Assembly: GCA_965277445.1 (NCBI GenBank)
Contig: CBDICY010000013.1
Span: 2,418,001 to 2,482,000, forward strand
Direction of reading: 5' to 3'
Length of the DNA stretch: 64,000 nucleotides
DNA from: JAFMDF01 sp965277445
Lineage (GTDB): Bacteria; Bacteroidota; Bacteroidia; Chitinophagales; Saprospiraceae
Shown: positions 1-8,477 of the stretch, in pieces
Layout of the letters: the number at the start of each line of letters is the position of its first letter
Numbering within the stretch: the first letter of the stretch is position 1
Notes under the pieces: model-generated
The model's input: the letters and a program-made list of their open reading frames with translations, nothing else
Databases searched by the model: none
Told to the model about the DNA's origin: nothing
Position numbers and translations under genes: made by a program

Positions 1-186
1 TATTTGTCTGAATAACAGGAATGTGTGTCACCTGTCCTCTGGCTTAACTCAAAAAAATGTAAATAATTAACGAAGAAAGTATCAAATAGAATTAGATTCA
101 AGATTATGCGCAGGAAGGGACTGATGGTTTACCGAAGAAAAAGGAATTGGAACTAGAATATTTAGCATGTTCCAGTACGGCTAACG

Positions 187-402
187 ATGAAAGCAATCAA
201 AGCGATTGTCAAACAAAAGTTAGGTATAGATCCAACCGTTTGTAGTTATTGTCGTAGCCCTAACCTTGTCACAGAAATGCTAGAAGCAACTTCTAGCTTA
301 AGTGATACTATCTATTTACAAAACGGTAATTTAAGGTCTAATCGTGCGCCCCCCAAATTACCTCGACATGGATTAGAAGAATGGATGGATATTCGAGCAT
401 AA
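187..402 (+). pseudogene. Short remnant resembling a transposase C-terminus
   Basis: A 71-residue reading frame with a CSYC pair at about residues 19-22 and a proline-rich tail (RAPPKLP near residue 53). The layout of a basic stretch, a zinc-ribbon-like C-x2-C and then a short R/P-rich tail recalls the C-terminal ends of some Bacteroidota transposases (IS91-like). No second cysteine pair and no catalytic domain are present. The frame is closed by a stop 22 bases upstream of the ATG, so nothing longer is preserved here. It is most likely a decayed mobile-element fragment; a small unrelated protein cannot be excluded. Confidence 0.35.
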
Positions 403-681
403 ATTAGTATAGGTAACTAATTTAGCTGGTCATTTTTTGTTTGAAGTAAGGGAAATAACTCATTTTTCTAAGGTTGAAAGGAAAAATAGCTTTGTTTTCT
501 ATTAAAACTATTAATTTAGCCGCTCACTCGTTAACCTAATCGACTTGAAAACAGCTTTCCTTATTTTTTAGCATAAGCTTTTCGCAGTACTGTCGGTTCC
601 GTTCAACTGAATTGCATATGCCGTTGCTGCGCAGCGACACAAACAATACTTGGTTTTGGCAGTAATTAATAAAAACAAGAC

Positions 682-1263
682 ATGAATTCAATATCACATA
701 AAATACGAATGATGTTTTCTTTTTTAGACGAAAATGAAATTAAACTTTTACTTTCTATATCTGAAATTAAAAACATTGATTCTAATGTCATTTTAGTAAG
801 ACAAGGTGTCATCAATTCTAATGTACATTTAGTGCTTAGTGGGCTACTTAGATCTTATGTTATTACATCCTCAGGTGATGAACGAACTGTTTTAATCTCT
901 AAAGAAAGGATGCGAACGGTATCACTTAATTCATTTTTAAAAAATGAACCTTCAGAAATTAACATTGAATCTATTGAACCATCCACTTTATTAATTATAA
1001 AAAGTCAAAAGTTTCAAGCACTAATTAAAACTCAACCTAAATTAGCATTACTTGAAAAAGAAGGTATGAAAGCATATTTAATCGATGCCATGGAAAGAAT
1101 ACATTTTTTTACTGTGCTTTCTCCTGAAGAACGATTTATCAGTTTAAGAGAAAAACATCCTGAACTCATCCAACGAGTTCCTCAAAAATATCTTGCTTCT
1201 TATTTGGGAATTACGAGTGTTTCCTTATCACGAATTAAATCAAGAATTGCCGTAAGAAAATAG
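682..1263 (+). CDS. Crp/Fnr family transcriptional regulator
   Basis: A 193-residue protein with the Bacteroidota Crp/Fnr layout. An N-terminal cyclic-nucleotide-binding-like beta-roll (about residues 15-115) is followed by a dimer helix and a short C-terminal helix-turn-helix (RVPQKYLASYLGITSVSLSR, about 163-182). It probably acts as a cytoplasmic DNA-binding regulator; the effector is unknown and many Bacteroidota members do not bind cAMP. The next gene starts about 100 bases downstream on the same strand and may be co-transcribed. A truncated second family member lies at about 2420-2629, suggesting an old duplication or separate acquisition. The ATG at 682 is the only sensible start. Confidence 0.85.
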   Translation: MNSISHKIRMMFSFLDENEIKLLLSISEIKNIDSNVILVRQGVINSNVHLVLSGLLRSYVITSSGDERTVLISKERMRTVSLNSFLKNEPSEINIESIEPSTLLIIKSQKFQALIKTQPKLALLEKEGMKAYLIDAMERIHFFTVLSPEERFISLREKHPELIQRVPQKYLASYLGITSVSLSRIKSRIAVRK

Positions 1264-1359
1264 ATAACTTATTTATCTTTTGTTATTTATTGTAGTACAA
1301 CCATGTGGTAGTTTTGTGAAAAAATCATTCCTAACTAAATCATTAAGAAAAGTAACAAG

Positions 1360-2001
1360 ATGACTATTTCCACAAAACAGAACTTAATTATTGGTATTTT
1401 ATTTTTGGTATTCTATGTCCTGATTTCCAATCCAAAATCGATGATGACCAATATGGTGACTACCTATGCCAAAATTACCAAAAACCCTCTGCCACCAGAA
1501 ACTGTAACAATTGATACAGAAAACTCCTTTATAGTTTCTACAGATGATTATATTCAAATGACTCAGAAAACAGCTGTTTGGGCAAGTACAATAACACACG
1601 CATTGAACAACCGTGACCACAAAATACGAGCATATAATATGGATTTTATTTATGCTTTTTTCAATAATATTATCGCAGAAAATTTTGAAAGTTGGACAGT
1701 ACACTCCCCTTTTGGTGAAAAAGCCTGGGTTGGCAAAAAAAAGTATATGGATAAGGAATATGGATATATTCCTTACAACATGTCGTTTGCAAATAATGCA
1801 AACCACACCATTACATCTCCTGCAATACATTATTCAGGGGAAAACAATGCAATAATGTATATAAATGCCCTTAATAGGACTGTAGACCGTTGGATAAGTG
1901 ATAACCGTGTTCCAATGTGGTCTATGGTTATTTACTGGGAAAAAAATGGAGAATCATGGCAAATAATTGGAGGAAAGTCTTTTTATGAAAGTAGGAAGTA
2001 A
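1360..2001 (+). CDS. Hypothetical membrane-anchored protein
   Basis: 213 residues, family not recognised. An N-terminal hydrophobic stretch (about residues 9-25, LIIGILFLVFYVLIS) could be an uncleaved signal anchor with the rest outside the cytoplasm. The remainder is rich in aromatic residues (W, Y, F), and the end (SMVIYWEKNGESWQIIGGKSFYE) has the strand pattern seen in NTF2/SnoaL-like folds, but this is only a resemblance. It follows the Crp/Fnr gene by about 100 bases on the same strand, so it may be its target or partner. Function unknown. Confidence 0.6.
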   Translation: MTISTKQNLIIGILFLVFYVLISNPKSMMTNMVTTYAKITKNPLPPETVTIDTENSFIVSTDDYIQMTQKTAVWASTITHALNNRDHKIRAYNMDFIYAFFNNIIAENFESWTVHSPFGEKAWVGKKKYMDKEYGYIPYNMSFANNANHTITSPAIHYSGENNAIMYINALNRTVDRWISDNRVPMWSMVIYWEKNGESWQIIGGKSFYESRK

Positions 2002-2297
2002 AGAGATTTTATTAACCATTTAGTCAGTACTTTCTTGGTAAATAAAAAATGAAGGTTCCAAAATAATAAAAATGGGGGGAGCAATAAATTTTTGAGAATA
2101 AACAGTTGATTTCTTACAGGGTTTGAGTAATTTTATAGCAGTAATTTGTATACCAATTCAAAATAAGGTGAAAGAAAAACTACTGCCATCAAAAGCTAAA
2201 ATGGCAATAATTACTATACGGGGCTACTGCATTTAGCCAGTCCGCGCTGGGCACAAAAAAATAAAGAAAATTGAAAGAACTGATGGATAAGTTATAC
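2002..2297. other. Intergenic stretch without a recognised gene
   Basis: AT-rich DNA between the hypothetical membrane protein and the palindromic repeat at 2298. Short reading frames here have no recognisable composition or start context. No terminator is evident. Confidence 0.5.
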
Positions 2298-2396
2298 TTT
2301 GTACGGGATAAATTTGTGATTCGGTCGGGAACTGTGCGGACAATCCCTTGTGGTTGCCCTATCCGCAGGGTAACCACAAGGGATTGCCCGTACAAG
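2298..2396. repeat. Palindromic intergenic element with CTTTGTACGGG-type ends
   Basis: The ends are inverted (TTTGTACGGG near 2298 and CCCGTACAAG at 2387-2396). Inside lies a strong hairpin whose arms CAATCCCTTGTGGTTGCCCT and its near-exact reverse complement (2341-2386) are separated by only six bases. The left part (TACTTTGTACGGG, then TAAATTTGTGATTCGG) recurs at about 21017-21050, so this is a dispersed repeat. Its proximity to the truncated Crp/Fnr fragment suggests it marks an insertion or deletion junction. Confidence 0.7.
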
Positions 2397-2419
2397 GCTT
2401 CAAATTCAAAATTACTTTT

Positions 2420-2629
2420 TTACACCGTTTGGAGTATATATTATACCCTTTAAGTCAAAATGATTACGATTCACACTTAAAAATAATGAAAGAAGTGAAG
2501 TTTAACAGAGGAGATATTATTCTACAAGAAGGAAGAACTAGCCAAGGAATTTATTTTATTGAACCTGGTATAATTGGTCTATACAAAACATATAAAGAAC
2601 GTGAATATTATCAAGAATTATTCTTCTAA
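2420..2629 (+). pseudogene. Truncated Crp/Fnr family regulator (N-terminal part only)
   Basis: The frame ending at 2629 encodes about 70 residues that match the start of Bacteroidota Crp/Fnr proteins: an LxxxLYPLSxxD-like opening, then FNRGDIILQEGRTSQGIYFI and a following LYKTYKEREYYQELFF segment, which is the first half of a cyclic-nucleotide-binding beta-roll. The rest of that domain and the entire DNA-binding domain are missing. The frame runs upstream into the palindromic repeat at 2298-2396, so its natural start is lost. Almost certainly a non-functional fragment. It is paralogous in type, but not closely, to the intact regulator at 682-1263. Confidence 0.6.
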
Positions 2630-2639
2630 GGTTCGTTTG

Positions 2640-2711
2640 CCGGTTGTCGGTTGTGAGTTGTCGGTGATCAGTTTGTTGGTTGTAACCGATAACTGACAAC
2701 CGACAACTGAA
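2640..2711. terminator. Long inverted repeat between convergent genes (likely bidirectional terminator)
   Basis: The left arm (2641-2665) consists of repeated CGGTTGT/GAGTTGT words, and the right arm (2686-2711) is its near-complete complement (about 22 of 25 positions). It sits immediately before the stop of the minus-strand maoC-type gene, a typical terminator place, although no long T-run follows. Confidence 0.5.
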
Positions 2712-2715
2712 CATG

Positions 2716-3171
2716 CTATTCAAAAGCTAAAGACAAAAATTCTGCTATGCAAGCAGGTTTTTCTATGCCTTCAATTTCAATAGTTGCTTGCCAAGTAGAT
2801 TTGACACCATTATCTCCGTAGTCTTCACAGTCAGCTAAAGTGACATGCGCTCTAACTCTCGCCCCACAAGGAACTGGGTGAGCAAATCTAACTTTATTTA
2901 AACCATAATTAACGCCCATTTTAGCGCTTTTTACAGTAGACACATCTTCTAAAAGTCTAGGTAATAAAGACAAAGACATAAAACCGTGGGCAATTGGTCC
3001 ACCGAACGGAGATTCTTTTTTTGCTTTTTCTACATCAATATGTATCCATTGAAAGTCTAAGGTAGCTTTGGCAAAATCATTGACCATTTCTTGAGAAACC
3101 GTCATCCATTCTGACGTACCTAATGATTTTCCTTTATGTGCCTTTAAGGCCGCTAAATTTTCAAATTCCAT
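2716..3171 (-). CDS. MaoC-like dehydratase / (R)-specific enoyl-CoA hydratase
   Basis: A 151-residue single hot-dog-fold protein of the MaoC/R-hydratase family. The hydratase motif is visible as DFQWIHID, with the probable catalytic pair D39 and H44, followed by GGPIAHGFMSLSL. Members hydrate trans-2-enoyl-CoA to (R)-3-hydroxyacyl-CoA in the cytoplasm. The FabG/PhaB-type reductase at 3422-4159 lies upstream on the same strand, giving a plausible (R)-3-hydroxyacyl-CoA pathway (beta-oxidation, PHA or fatty acid related). The 250-base gap between them contains small repeats, so co-transcription is uncertain. The exact substrate cannot be told from sequence. Confidence 0.85.
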   Translation of the reverse strand: MEFENLAALKAHKGKSLGTSEWMTVSQEMVNDFAKATLDFQWIHIDVEKAKKESPFGGPIAHGFMSLSLLPRLLEDVSTVKSAKMGVNYGLNKVRFAHPVPCGARVRAHVTLADCEDYGDNGVKSTWQATIEIEGIEKPACIAEFLSLAFE

Positions 3172-3421
3172 GATTGTTGATTAATTATTAGTTGATTAAT
3201 TATTATCGAGATAATTAAGTGCTCGGAACTATTTATTCAGCTAGTAATTGCTGAATTCTTTTATTGCTATATTGTTCTATGGCATACGTTACGATAACAA
3301 TAAATAATTTTGACCGACTATTTACTTAATAAATAAAGCTTCAACCTCAAATTCAGCTACAAATTTGAGAAGTATTCTTAATTTTTGAAGTTGAAGTTGA
3401 GGTTGTTTTTGAAGTTGAATT

Positions 3422-4159
3422 TTATCTGGAAGTTCCTCCATCAATTGGCAAACAAACCCCCGTTACATATCTAGCTTCATCCGATGCCAAATATAAATAG
3501 CCGTAAGCAATATCAATTGGATCTGCTTTAAATCGAAGTGGAATAAATTTCACCGCTTGATCTGCCAGCGCATCAGGTATTTTATCTGTCATCGGTGTAA
3601 CCGTATATCCAGGGGCAATGCTATTGGCGGTGATGCCATATTTTCCTAATTCTAAGGCCCAAGTTTTACACATGCCTATCACACCAGCTTTAGTTGCGAC
3701 ATAATTAGTTTGTCCAAAATTACCTCGAATACCCACATTAGAAGCAGCACAAACGATTCGTCCGTAATTTTGTGCTTTCATATAAGGGACGACTGCTCGC
3801 GTACATAAAAAGACGCCTTTTAAATTGACGTTGATAACGGCATCCCAATCATCGTTTGTCATTTTGGTTAAGGTCTTATCTTTGGTAATTCCTGCATTAT
3901 TAATTAAAATATCAATTTTACCATGTTCGGCATGAATGGCTGCCATAGCTGCTTCAATTGCAGCTTGATCGGTAATTGAAATTTTGGTAAACGTAGCTTT
4001 GCCGCCTTTTTCTTGGATTTGTTCGGCTACAATCGCACCTTCTTCTAATAAGTCCCAAATGTAAACCGTTGCGCCTTCTTTGGCAAAAAGGTGGCTAATC
4101 GCTTCTCCAATTCCTCTGGATCCTCCTGTTACAATGGCTATTTTATCTTTTAATCTCAT
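3422..4159 (-). CDS. fabG: 3-oxoacyl-ACP / acetoacetyl-CoA reductase (SDR, FabG/PhaB type)
   Basis: 245 residues, the usual length for FabG. The Rossmann nucleotide motif TGGSRGIG lies at residues 11-18, NNAG near 88, a serine in the AASNVG segment near 140 and the catalytic YxxxK (YVATK) near 152. The C-terminus VTGVCLPIDGGTSR is typical. The enzyme reduces a 3-ketoacyl thioester with NAD(P)H. Proximity to a MaoC-type hydratase and the absence of other fatty-acid synthesis genes nearby favour a CoA-linked role (PhaB-like) over the main FabG of the cell, but this is inference; several paralogues are usual in these genomes. Confidence 0.85.
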   Translation of the reverse strand: MRLKDKIAIVTGGSRGIGEAISHLFAKEGATVYIWDLLEEGAIVAEQIQEKGGKATFTKISITDQAAIEAAMAAIHAEHGKIDILINNAGITKDKTLTKMTNDDWDAVINVNLKGVFLCTRAVVPYMKAQNYGRIVCAASNVGIRGNFGQTNYVATKAGVIGMCKTWALELGKYGITANSIAPGYTVTPMTDKIPDALADQAVKFIPLRFKADPIDIAYGYLYLASDEARYVTGVCLPIDGGTSR

Positions 4160-4409
4160 TAAACTAAGTTTTTAATTTTAGGATGATAAAAATCCTTTTT
4201 TAATTGAATAAATTGATATGGATGGCGAAAATAATTATAATTTTGGAGCTGTTTAGCTTTTTTTAGTATTAAAATACTAAAAAGGTGTAAAATTTAAATT
4301 TCCTTTCATTAAAACGTAGTATTGGAAGTTTTTAAAAGCCTTTAATTAATTTTTAATTTCCTCAATAAGGGATTTATTTAGGTAACATTTCTAGTTAGAT
4401 ACGCTTTTT

Positions 4410-4437
4410 GAAAATTGAAAATTGAAAATTGAAAATT
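4410..4437 (+). repeat. Four tandem copies of a 7-bp unit (GAAAATT) just before a start codon
   Basis: Perfect GAAAATT units end four bases before the ATG at 4442, so the array covers the expected ribosome-binding region. Tandem heptamers can change copy number by slippage, which would alter spacing or leader accessibility. Confidence 0.8.
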
Positions 4438-4441
4438 ACAT

Positions 4442-4954
4442 ATGGATTTTAATTATGGCATGTTGGTGCCACTTTCTTTTATTTTTGGCACCATTAGTTG
4501 GCGGTTTTTAATTGCGACTGTTTTTTTGGAGAACTTTAAAGAATGGCCCATTGAAAAACTGATTATGCCTTTTATTTGCATTCATCTTTTTCGATATATT
4601 TCTATTTCTTTGATGATTCCGGGTTTGACCTCTATTGGAGAAATTTTACCCTTTCATGATGTATTAAGATTGACTTTATTTGATGTGGCTTGTTCTATCT
4701 TAAGTATGTTATCCCTTTTCTTTTTACATAAAAAATGGAAAGGTGCTATGATTTTTGTGGTCTTGCTGAATGTAGTGGGCTTATTAGATTTATTAATTGC
4801 CACTTTGTGGGACGTGCCACAATTTGTAGCGAATGTAACTACCTTAGATGCTCGATTATTTGCGGTGTTAACAACTTTTATTCCCCTGATTTTTGTATCT
4901 CATACTTTTATGGTACAACTACTTTTTAAATATTTCAAGGAGAAGCGCCAATAA
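4442..4954 (+). CDS. Hypothetical integral membrane protein
   Basis: 170 residues with four to five hydrophobic segments (about residues 8-28, 40-60, 75-95, 100-120 and 135-160) and few charged residues outside short loops such as KKWKG and the C-terminal FKEKRQ. It must sit in the inner membrane. No family is recognised. The ATG at 4442 follows directly on a tandem GAAAATT array. It stands alone between the fabG-type gene (opposite strand) and the endonuclease-like lipoprotein. Confidence 0.7.
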   Translation: MDFNYGMLVPLSFIFGTISWRFLIATVFLENFKEWPIEKLIMPFICIHLFRYISISLMIPGLTSIGEILPFHDVLRLTLFDVACSILSMLSLFFLHKKWKGAMIFVVLLNVVGLLDLLIATLWDVPQFVANVTTLDARLFAVLTTFIPLIFVSHTFMVQLLFKYFKEKRQ

Positions 4955-5065
4955 TTGACAAATACAGTTTTAATTTTAATTATATATAATTTTATCATTC
5001 GTTTTATGGTTTAGTGAGGGAGATAAAATTCCTGACCCCCCAGTTTTTTCTTTTGGTCGGGAATA

Positions 5066-5138
5066 GGATGGTTGACTTCAGTCAACTTATAATATTTATA
5101 CTTTAAAAATCCTTAGGTTGACTGAAAGTCAACCATCC
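5066..5138. repeat. 73-bp palindromic element, intact copy
   Basis: The left arm at 5066-5087 begins GGATGGTTGACTTCAGTCAAC and the right arm at 5115-5138 ends GACTGAAAGTCAACCATCC; they are complementary over about 22 positions, and each arm can also fold on itself. A second copy with the same arms lies at 63250-63507. Once the insertion and one copy of its duplication are removed, that copy is also exactly 73 bp. Confidence 0.85.
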
Positions 5139-5190
5139 ATTTGGCTGAAAATGCGCTAAAAATTATATAGCCAGATAATCATCTTATAAT

Positions 5191-6285
5191 ATGACTTACC
5201 GCCACCTATTTATTTTCTCTATTTTCTTATTTTTGATTAGTTGCGAAAAAGAAGAACCCGTTGTAACGACACCGACACCTCCCGTTGTAACGCCACCAAC
5301 GACGCCAGCACCTGATCCCGTTGCGCCAACGGAGAGAGCCGATTTTAGAATTGGGTATTATAATGTAGAAAATTTATTTGATACCATAGATGATACCAAT
5401 AATCCGAATGATGATGAATTTTTACCAAGTGCTGCTAAACAATGGACAGCAGAACGGTATCAAGATAAAATAGAAAAGATTGGTTTGGTCATGCAAGGCA
5501 TTGAATTTCCAGAATTAATGGGTTTTTCCGAAGTAGAGAATAAAACCGTCATGGATGATTTAGCGAATTCTGATTTGTTAAAAGCCGAAGCCTATGAGGT
5601 TATTCATATTGATGGCCCTGATTTTAGAGGGATAGACAATGCGTTATTGTATAAAAAGAGTGCTTTTACAGTATTAGAAACAGAAGCGATTGAAGTGCGT
5701 TTGCCAATAGAAGTTTCTCAATTTAGTACCACCAGAGATATATTGATGGTGAAAGGAGAATTGGGCGAGGAGACCATTTATGTTTTTGTCAATCATTGGC
5801 CTTCTAGGAGTGGGGGAGAAGCGGAAACTTCTGGTAAAAGAGAATATGCTGCATCGGTACTCAGAGAAACGATTGATGCCATTTTAGCAGATGAACCCAA
5901 TGCCAATATTGTTACGATAGGAGATTTTAACGACGAACCCAATAATGCCAGTTTAGTAGATGCCCTAAAAGTCAATAACCAAAAGGCGGCTACGGTAACC
6001 GATAATGCTTTGTACAATTGTACGATTCCAGTTATGGAAGCCAATAAAGGGACGCTCTTCTTTAATGGTAATTGGCAGGTATTTGACCAGGTTTTAGTCT
6101 CTGGAAAATTATTGGACGATGCAGGCACGCTCAAAGCTTTAGATTATTTTCCTTATGATGATGAATCTGTAATGTTCAATCACCCAACGGATGGTTTACG
6201 ACCGAATCGAACCTATGGGGGAGACGAATACTTTGGTGGATATAGTGATCATTTAGCGGTTTTTTTGGAGCTAAAGCAATTGTAA
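5191..6285 (+). CDS. Endonuclease/exonuclease/phosphatase family lipoprotein
   Basis: 364 residues. An N-terminal lipoprotein signal ends in LISC with the acylated cysteine at residue 18, followed by a Pro/Thr/Val-rich linker (about 24-50), so the enzyme is anchored outside the cytoplasm. From residue 53 on, the motifs of the DNase I-like EEP fold appear in order: GYYNVENLFD, a catalytic-type Glu in GFSEVENK, VNHWPSR, IGDFNDEP and the final YSDHLAVF. These fit a metal-dependent phosphoesterase or extracellular nuclease. Bacteroidota often carry such secreted homologues for nucleic acid scavenging; the precise substrate is unknown. Confidence 0.85.
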   Translation: MTYRHLFIFSIFLFLISCEKEEPVVTTPTPPVVTPPTTPAPDPVAPTERADFRIGYYNVENLFDTIDDTNNPNDDEFLPSAAKQWTAERYQDKIEKIGLVMQGIEFPELMGFSEVENKTVMDDLANSDLLKAEAYEVIHIDGPDFRGIDNALLYKKSAFTVLETEAIEVRLPIEVSQFSTTRDILMVKGELGEETIYVFVNHWPSRSGGEAETSGKREYAASVLRETIDAILADEPNANIVTIGDFNDEPNNASLVDALKVNNQKAATVTDNALYNCTIPVMEANKGTLFFNGNWQVFDQVLVSGKLLDDAGTLKALDYFPYDDESVMFNHPTDGLRPNRTYGGDEYFGGYSDHLAVFLELKQL

Positions 6286-6329
6286 AATACGATCGAATTA
6301 GATTACAATCAGGAGTTGGTCTTCAACGT

Positions 6330-6420
6330 GCCGATGGTACGGAAAGGTGGGTAGCAAAGAATAAGGTCAATATTTCTTAATTCTCGTGCCGTAGGTACGA
6401 AAGATAATGTCCGCAGCAAA
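6330..6420. repeat. Two divergent copies of a REP-like unit
   Basis: Two units share the pattern CGTGCCGnnGGTACG, AAAG and then GCAAAG (about 6328-6359 and 6384-6419). Small palindromes of this wording are scattered between genes in many Bacteroidota. The 6286-6578 gap holds nothing else recognisable. Confidence 0.55.
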
Positions 6421-6578
6421 GCTAATCCTAATTCGTAGTTAAAAAAAAAAGTACTTCCAATATATTAAATTACTCATTCCTTTTTTTTCCAAAAAATAAT
6501 TGACATTTTCTGAACTTTAAAAATTGTATCAACGTTCCTCTGTTTCAATATTTTTGCTAACCAACTATAAGTAGAAAA

Positions 6579-7199
6579 ATGGAGGAATACCTTACTTTTT
6601 CAATTGCCGTATTTACAGGATTTTTTGCCATAACGAATCCTATTTCTAACATGACGGTTTTTTTAGCACTAACAGAAGGTGCGGACAAAGCAACAAAGCA
6701 TAGTATTAACAAAAGAGCGAATTTTACCGCCTTCATGATTGTTGCTATTTTTGTAGTATTAGGAAAATTTATCTTCGAGTTATTTGGTCTTAGTATTCCC
6801 GCCTTCAAAATCGCTGGTGGCATATTAGTTTTTTTTATAGGATTTGAGATGCTACAATCCAAAAAATCCAATGTAAAGAATATAAAAAATGTAAACATTG
6901 ACGAAAATATAGCCATTTCACCTTTAGCCATTCCCATTTTGTCAGGTCCAGGAACTATTGTTACCGCCATGAATTTTGTGTCAGATGTTACCTACTTTAA
7001 AATACTGTTAGTTATTTTGATTTATGGATTAATGTCTTTAATCACTTATTTTACCTTTCGCTTAAGCGATTTAGTGGTCAGCACGTTGGGAAATAATGTC
7101 ATTTCTGTTATTGGAAAAGTGATGGGTTTAATTATTGCTATTATTGGTACTGGTATGGTGATTGAGGGAATTAAGATTGCTTTTCATCTAAAGATGTAA
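6579..7199 (+). CDS. MarC family (UPF0056) integral membrane protein
   Basis: 206 residues with six predicted membrane helices, the family's usual size and topology. Typical features are the start FSIAVFTGFFAITNPISNM, the central block KIAGGILVFFIGFEML and the highly conserved SPLAIPILSGPGTI segment (about residues 112-125). MarC-like proteins are inner-membrane proteins of unresolved transport role; the early link with antibiotic resistance has not held up. It stands alone, with a 300-base gap before the SET-domain gene. Confidence 0.9.
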   Translation: MEEYLTFSIAVFTGFFAITNPISNMTVFLALTEGADKATKHSINKRANFTAFMIVAIFVVLGKFIFELFGLSIPAFKIAGGILVFFIGFEMLQSKKSNVKNIKNVNIDENIAISPLAIPILSGPGTIVTAMNFVSDVTYFKILLVILIYGLMSLITYFTFRLSDLVVSTLGNNVISVIGKVMGLIIAIIGTGMVIEGIKIAFHLKM

Positions 7200-7501
7200 A
7201 AAAATGGGACTAGTTGCGATGTAAGTATAACCAAATGCAAAAGCATGAGTTTTACAAAACAAAACTACTAGCTAATTAGGAAGGGGTTATGGAGAAAAAT
7301 TATTGAAAAAAATCAGACTCAAATATGTTTTATTCAAAATTAATTCAGAATTAACAGGCAATTTTGTCTGATTAATTTTAACCTGCGCAGAAGTTATTTA
7401 GTAGTTAAAGTGGCGACCTAAATAATTTCTAAACAAAAAATTCGGATGTTCCAATTAGGAGCATCCGTCTTTATTTAATGATTAATTTAAACTTTTAAAA
7501 C
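7200..7501 (+). other. Gene-free gap ending in a hairpin just upstream of a SET gene
   Basis: No gene is seen. An imperfect hairpin lies at about 7338-7380 (AAAATTAAT pairing with ATTAATTTT, with an inner CAG/CTG extension). A stronger one lies at 7443-7467 (CGGATGTTCC pairing with GGAGCATCCG, with a 5-base loop), followed by TCTTTATTT. The latter looks like an intrinsic terminator yet sits only about 27 bases before the SET gene's ATG. It could therefore be the end of an unannotated RNA from this gap or an attenuator. Confidence 0.5.
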
Positions 7502-8101
7502 ATGATTCATCCGCACACTCGCTTACAACATATTAGCGATATTATTGGCTATGGTGTTTTTGCAACGCAGTTTATTCCAGCAGGGACTATTGTCTATGTC
7601 AAAGATATATTGGACATTGAAGTCCTAACAGAAGATTATGTACAGCATGATTTGGCTATGAAAGCAATGATTGAGAAGTATTCTTACATGGATGAACGGG
7701 GCGTTCGTATTATTAGTTGGGATTTGGCGAAATATGTCAATCATTGTTGTAATAGCAATACCCTAAGTGCCAGCTTTGGTTTTGATATTGCCATCAGAGA
7801 TATTCAAATAGGAGAAGAAATAACTTGCGATTATGGATTACTTAATGTAGTCGATGAAATGCCATTATATTGTAATAAACCTAATTGCCGAGGGGTTTTA
7901 AGACCTTCAGATATTGATACTTTTGTTTCGGTATGGGACGAAAAGCTTAAAGCTGTTTTAACTCAGTTTTCAACTATTGAACAACCTTTATTCTCTTTTC
8001 TTGAGCCAACGATTATCGAACGGTTATTGTCGTATGGGTCAGGAGAAATACCCTACGAGTCTGTAAGTCGTTTGAAATTTCAATCAGCATTAGTAGTGTA
8101 G
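7502..8101 (+). CDS. SET-domain protein (probable protein lysine methyltransferase)
   Basis: 199 residues. The SET signature pieces occur in order: GYGVFATQFIPAGTIV (about residues 17-32), YVNHCCNSNT (the RFxNHSCxPN-type motif, about 79-88), IQIGEEITCDYG (the ELxxDY motif, about 101-112) and a post-SET-like CNKPNCRG. Such proteins transfer methyl groups from S-adenosylmethionine to lysine side chains; bacterial targets are rarely known. A second, shorter SET protein of different sequence lies at 40043-40432. The gene is monocistronic, with a hairpin before it and a complex structure after it. Confidence 0.8.
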   Translation: MIHPHTRLQHISDIIGYGVFATQFIPAGTIVYVKDILDIEVLTEDYVQHDLAMKAMIEKYSYMDERGVRIISWDLAKYVNHCCNSNTLSASFGFDIAIRDIQIGEEITCDYGLLNVVDEMPLYCNKPNCRGVLRPSDIDTFVSVWDEKLKAVLTQFSTIEQPLFSFLEPTIIERLLSYGSGEIPYESVSRLKFQSALVV

Positions 8102-8115
8102 TACTCAAATGAATA

Positions 8116-8162
8116 ATGCCAATTCGAAAAAAAATGCCGAACGGAATTGGGCATCGTTCGGC
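8116..8162 (+). terminator. Interleaved hairpins downstream of the SET gene
   Basis: Two stems overlap in an A-B-A'-B' order. Stem A pairs ATGCCAATTC (8116-8125) with GAATTGGGCAT (8144-8154, one bulge). Stem B pairs GCCGAACG (8136-8143) with CGTTCGGC (8155-8162). The two are arranged as an H-type pseudoknot or as mutually exclusive hairpins, 15 bases after the stop. It may end the SET transcript. Confidence 0.45.
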
Positions 8163-8468
8163 AAGGAGTGGAAGTAAGATTTTTGAAACTTATTTAGTTT
8201 CTTCAAGTTTTAGTTCATCTTATTTACGGTGCGAAATTACTGCTGGATTCTGAATAAAATCTGAATATTTTAACTTCTGTTTTTCAAAATAGATTGAAAA
8301 GTTAAAGTTTTTAAATGCTTGAAATATTTTTAGAAAAAATTTTTTTGTACAGAATTTCTTCGGAATTGGTAGCTAAACTTGCAGGAAAATTAAATTGATT
8401 TGGCCTATTATTCATTAATAACGAATGGTCATTTTGAAAAGTAGTTATTCTTTTTTTAACAATAAAAA
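8163..8468. other. Gene-free upstream region of the DksA-like gene
   Basis: AT-rich DNA without a recognisable reading frame. It probably contains the promoter of the following gene, but no clear TAnnTTTG box was found. Confidence 0.4.
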
Positions 8469-8477
8469 TTGAAGAAG

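Noticed and set aside
6557..6970. 137-residue minus-strand frame within marC
   Set aside because: Opposite-strand shadow of an intact, well-recognised membrane protein gene.
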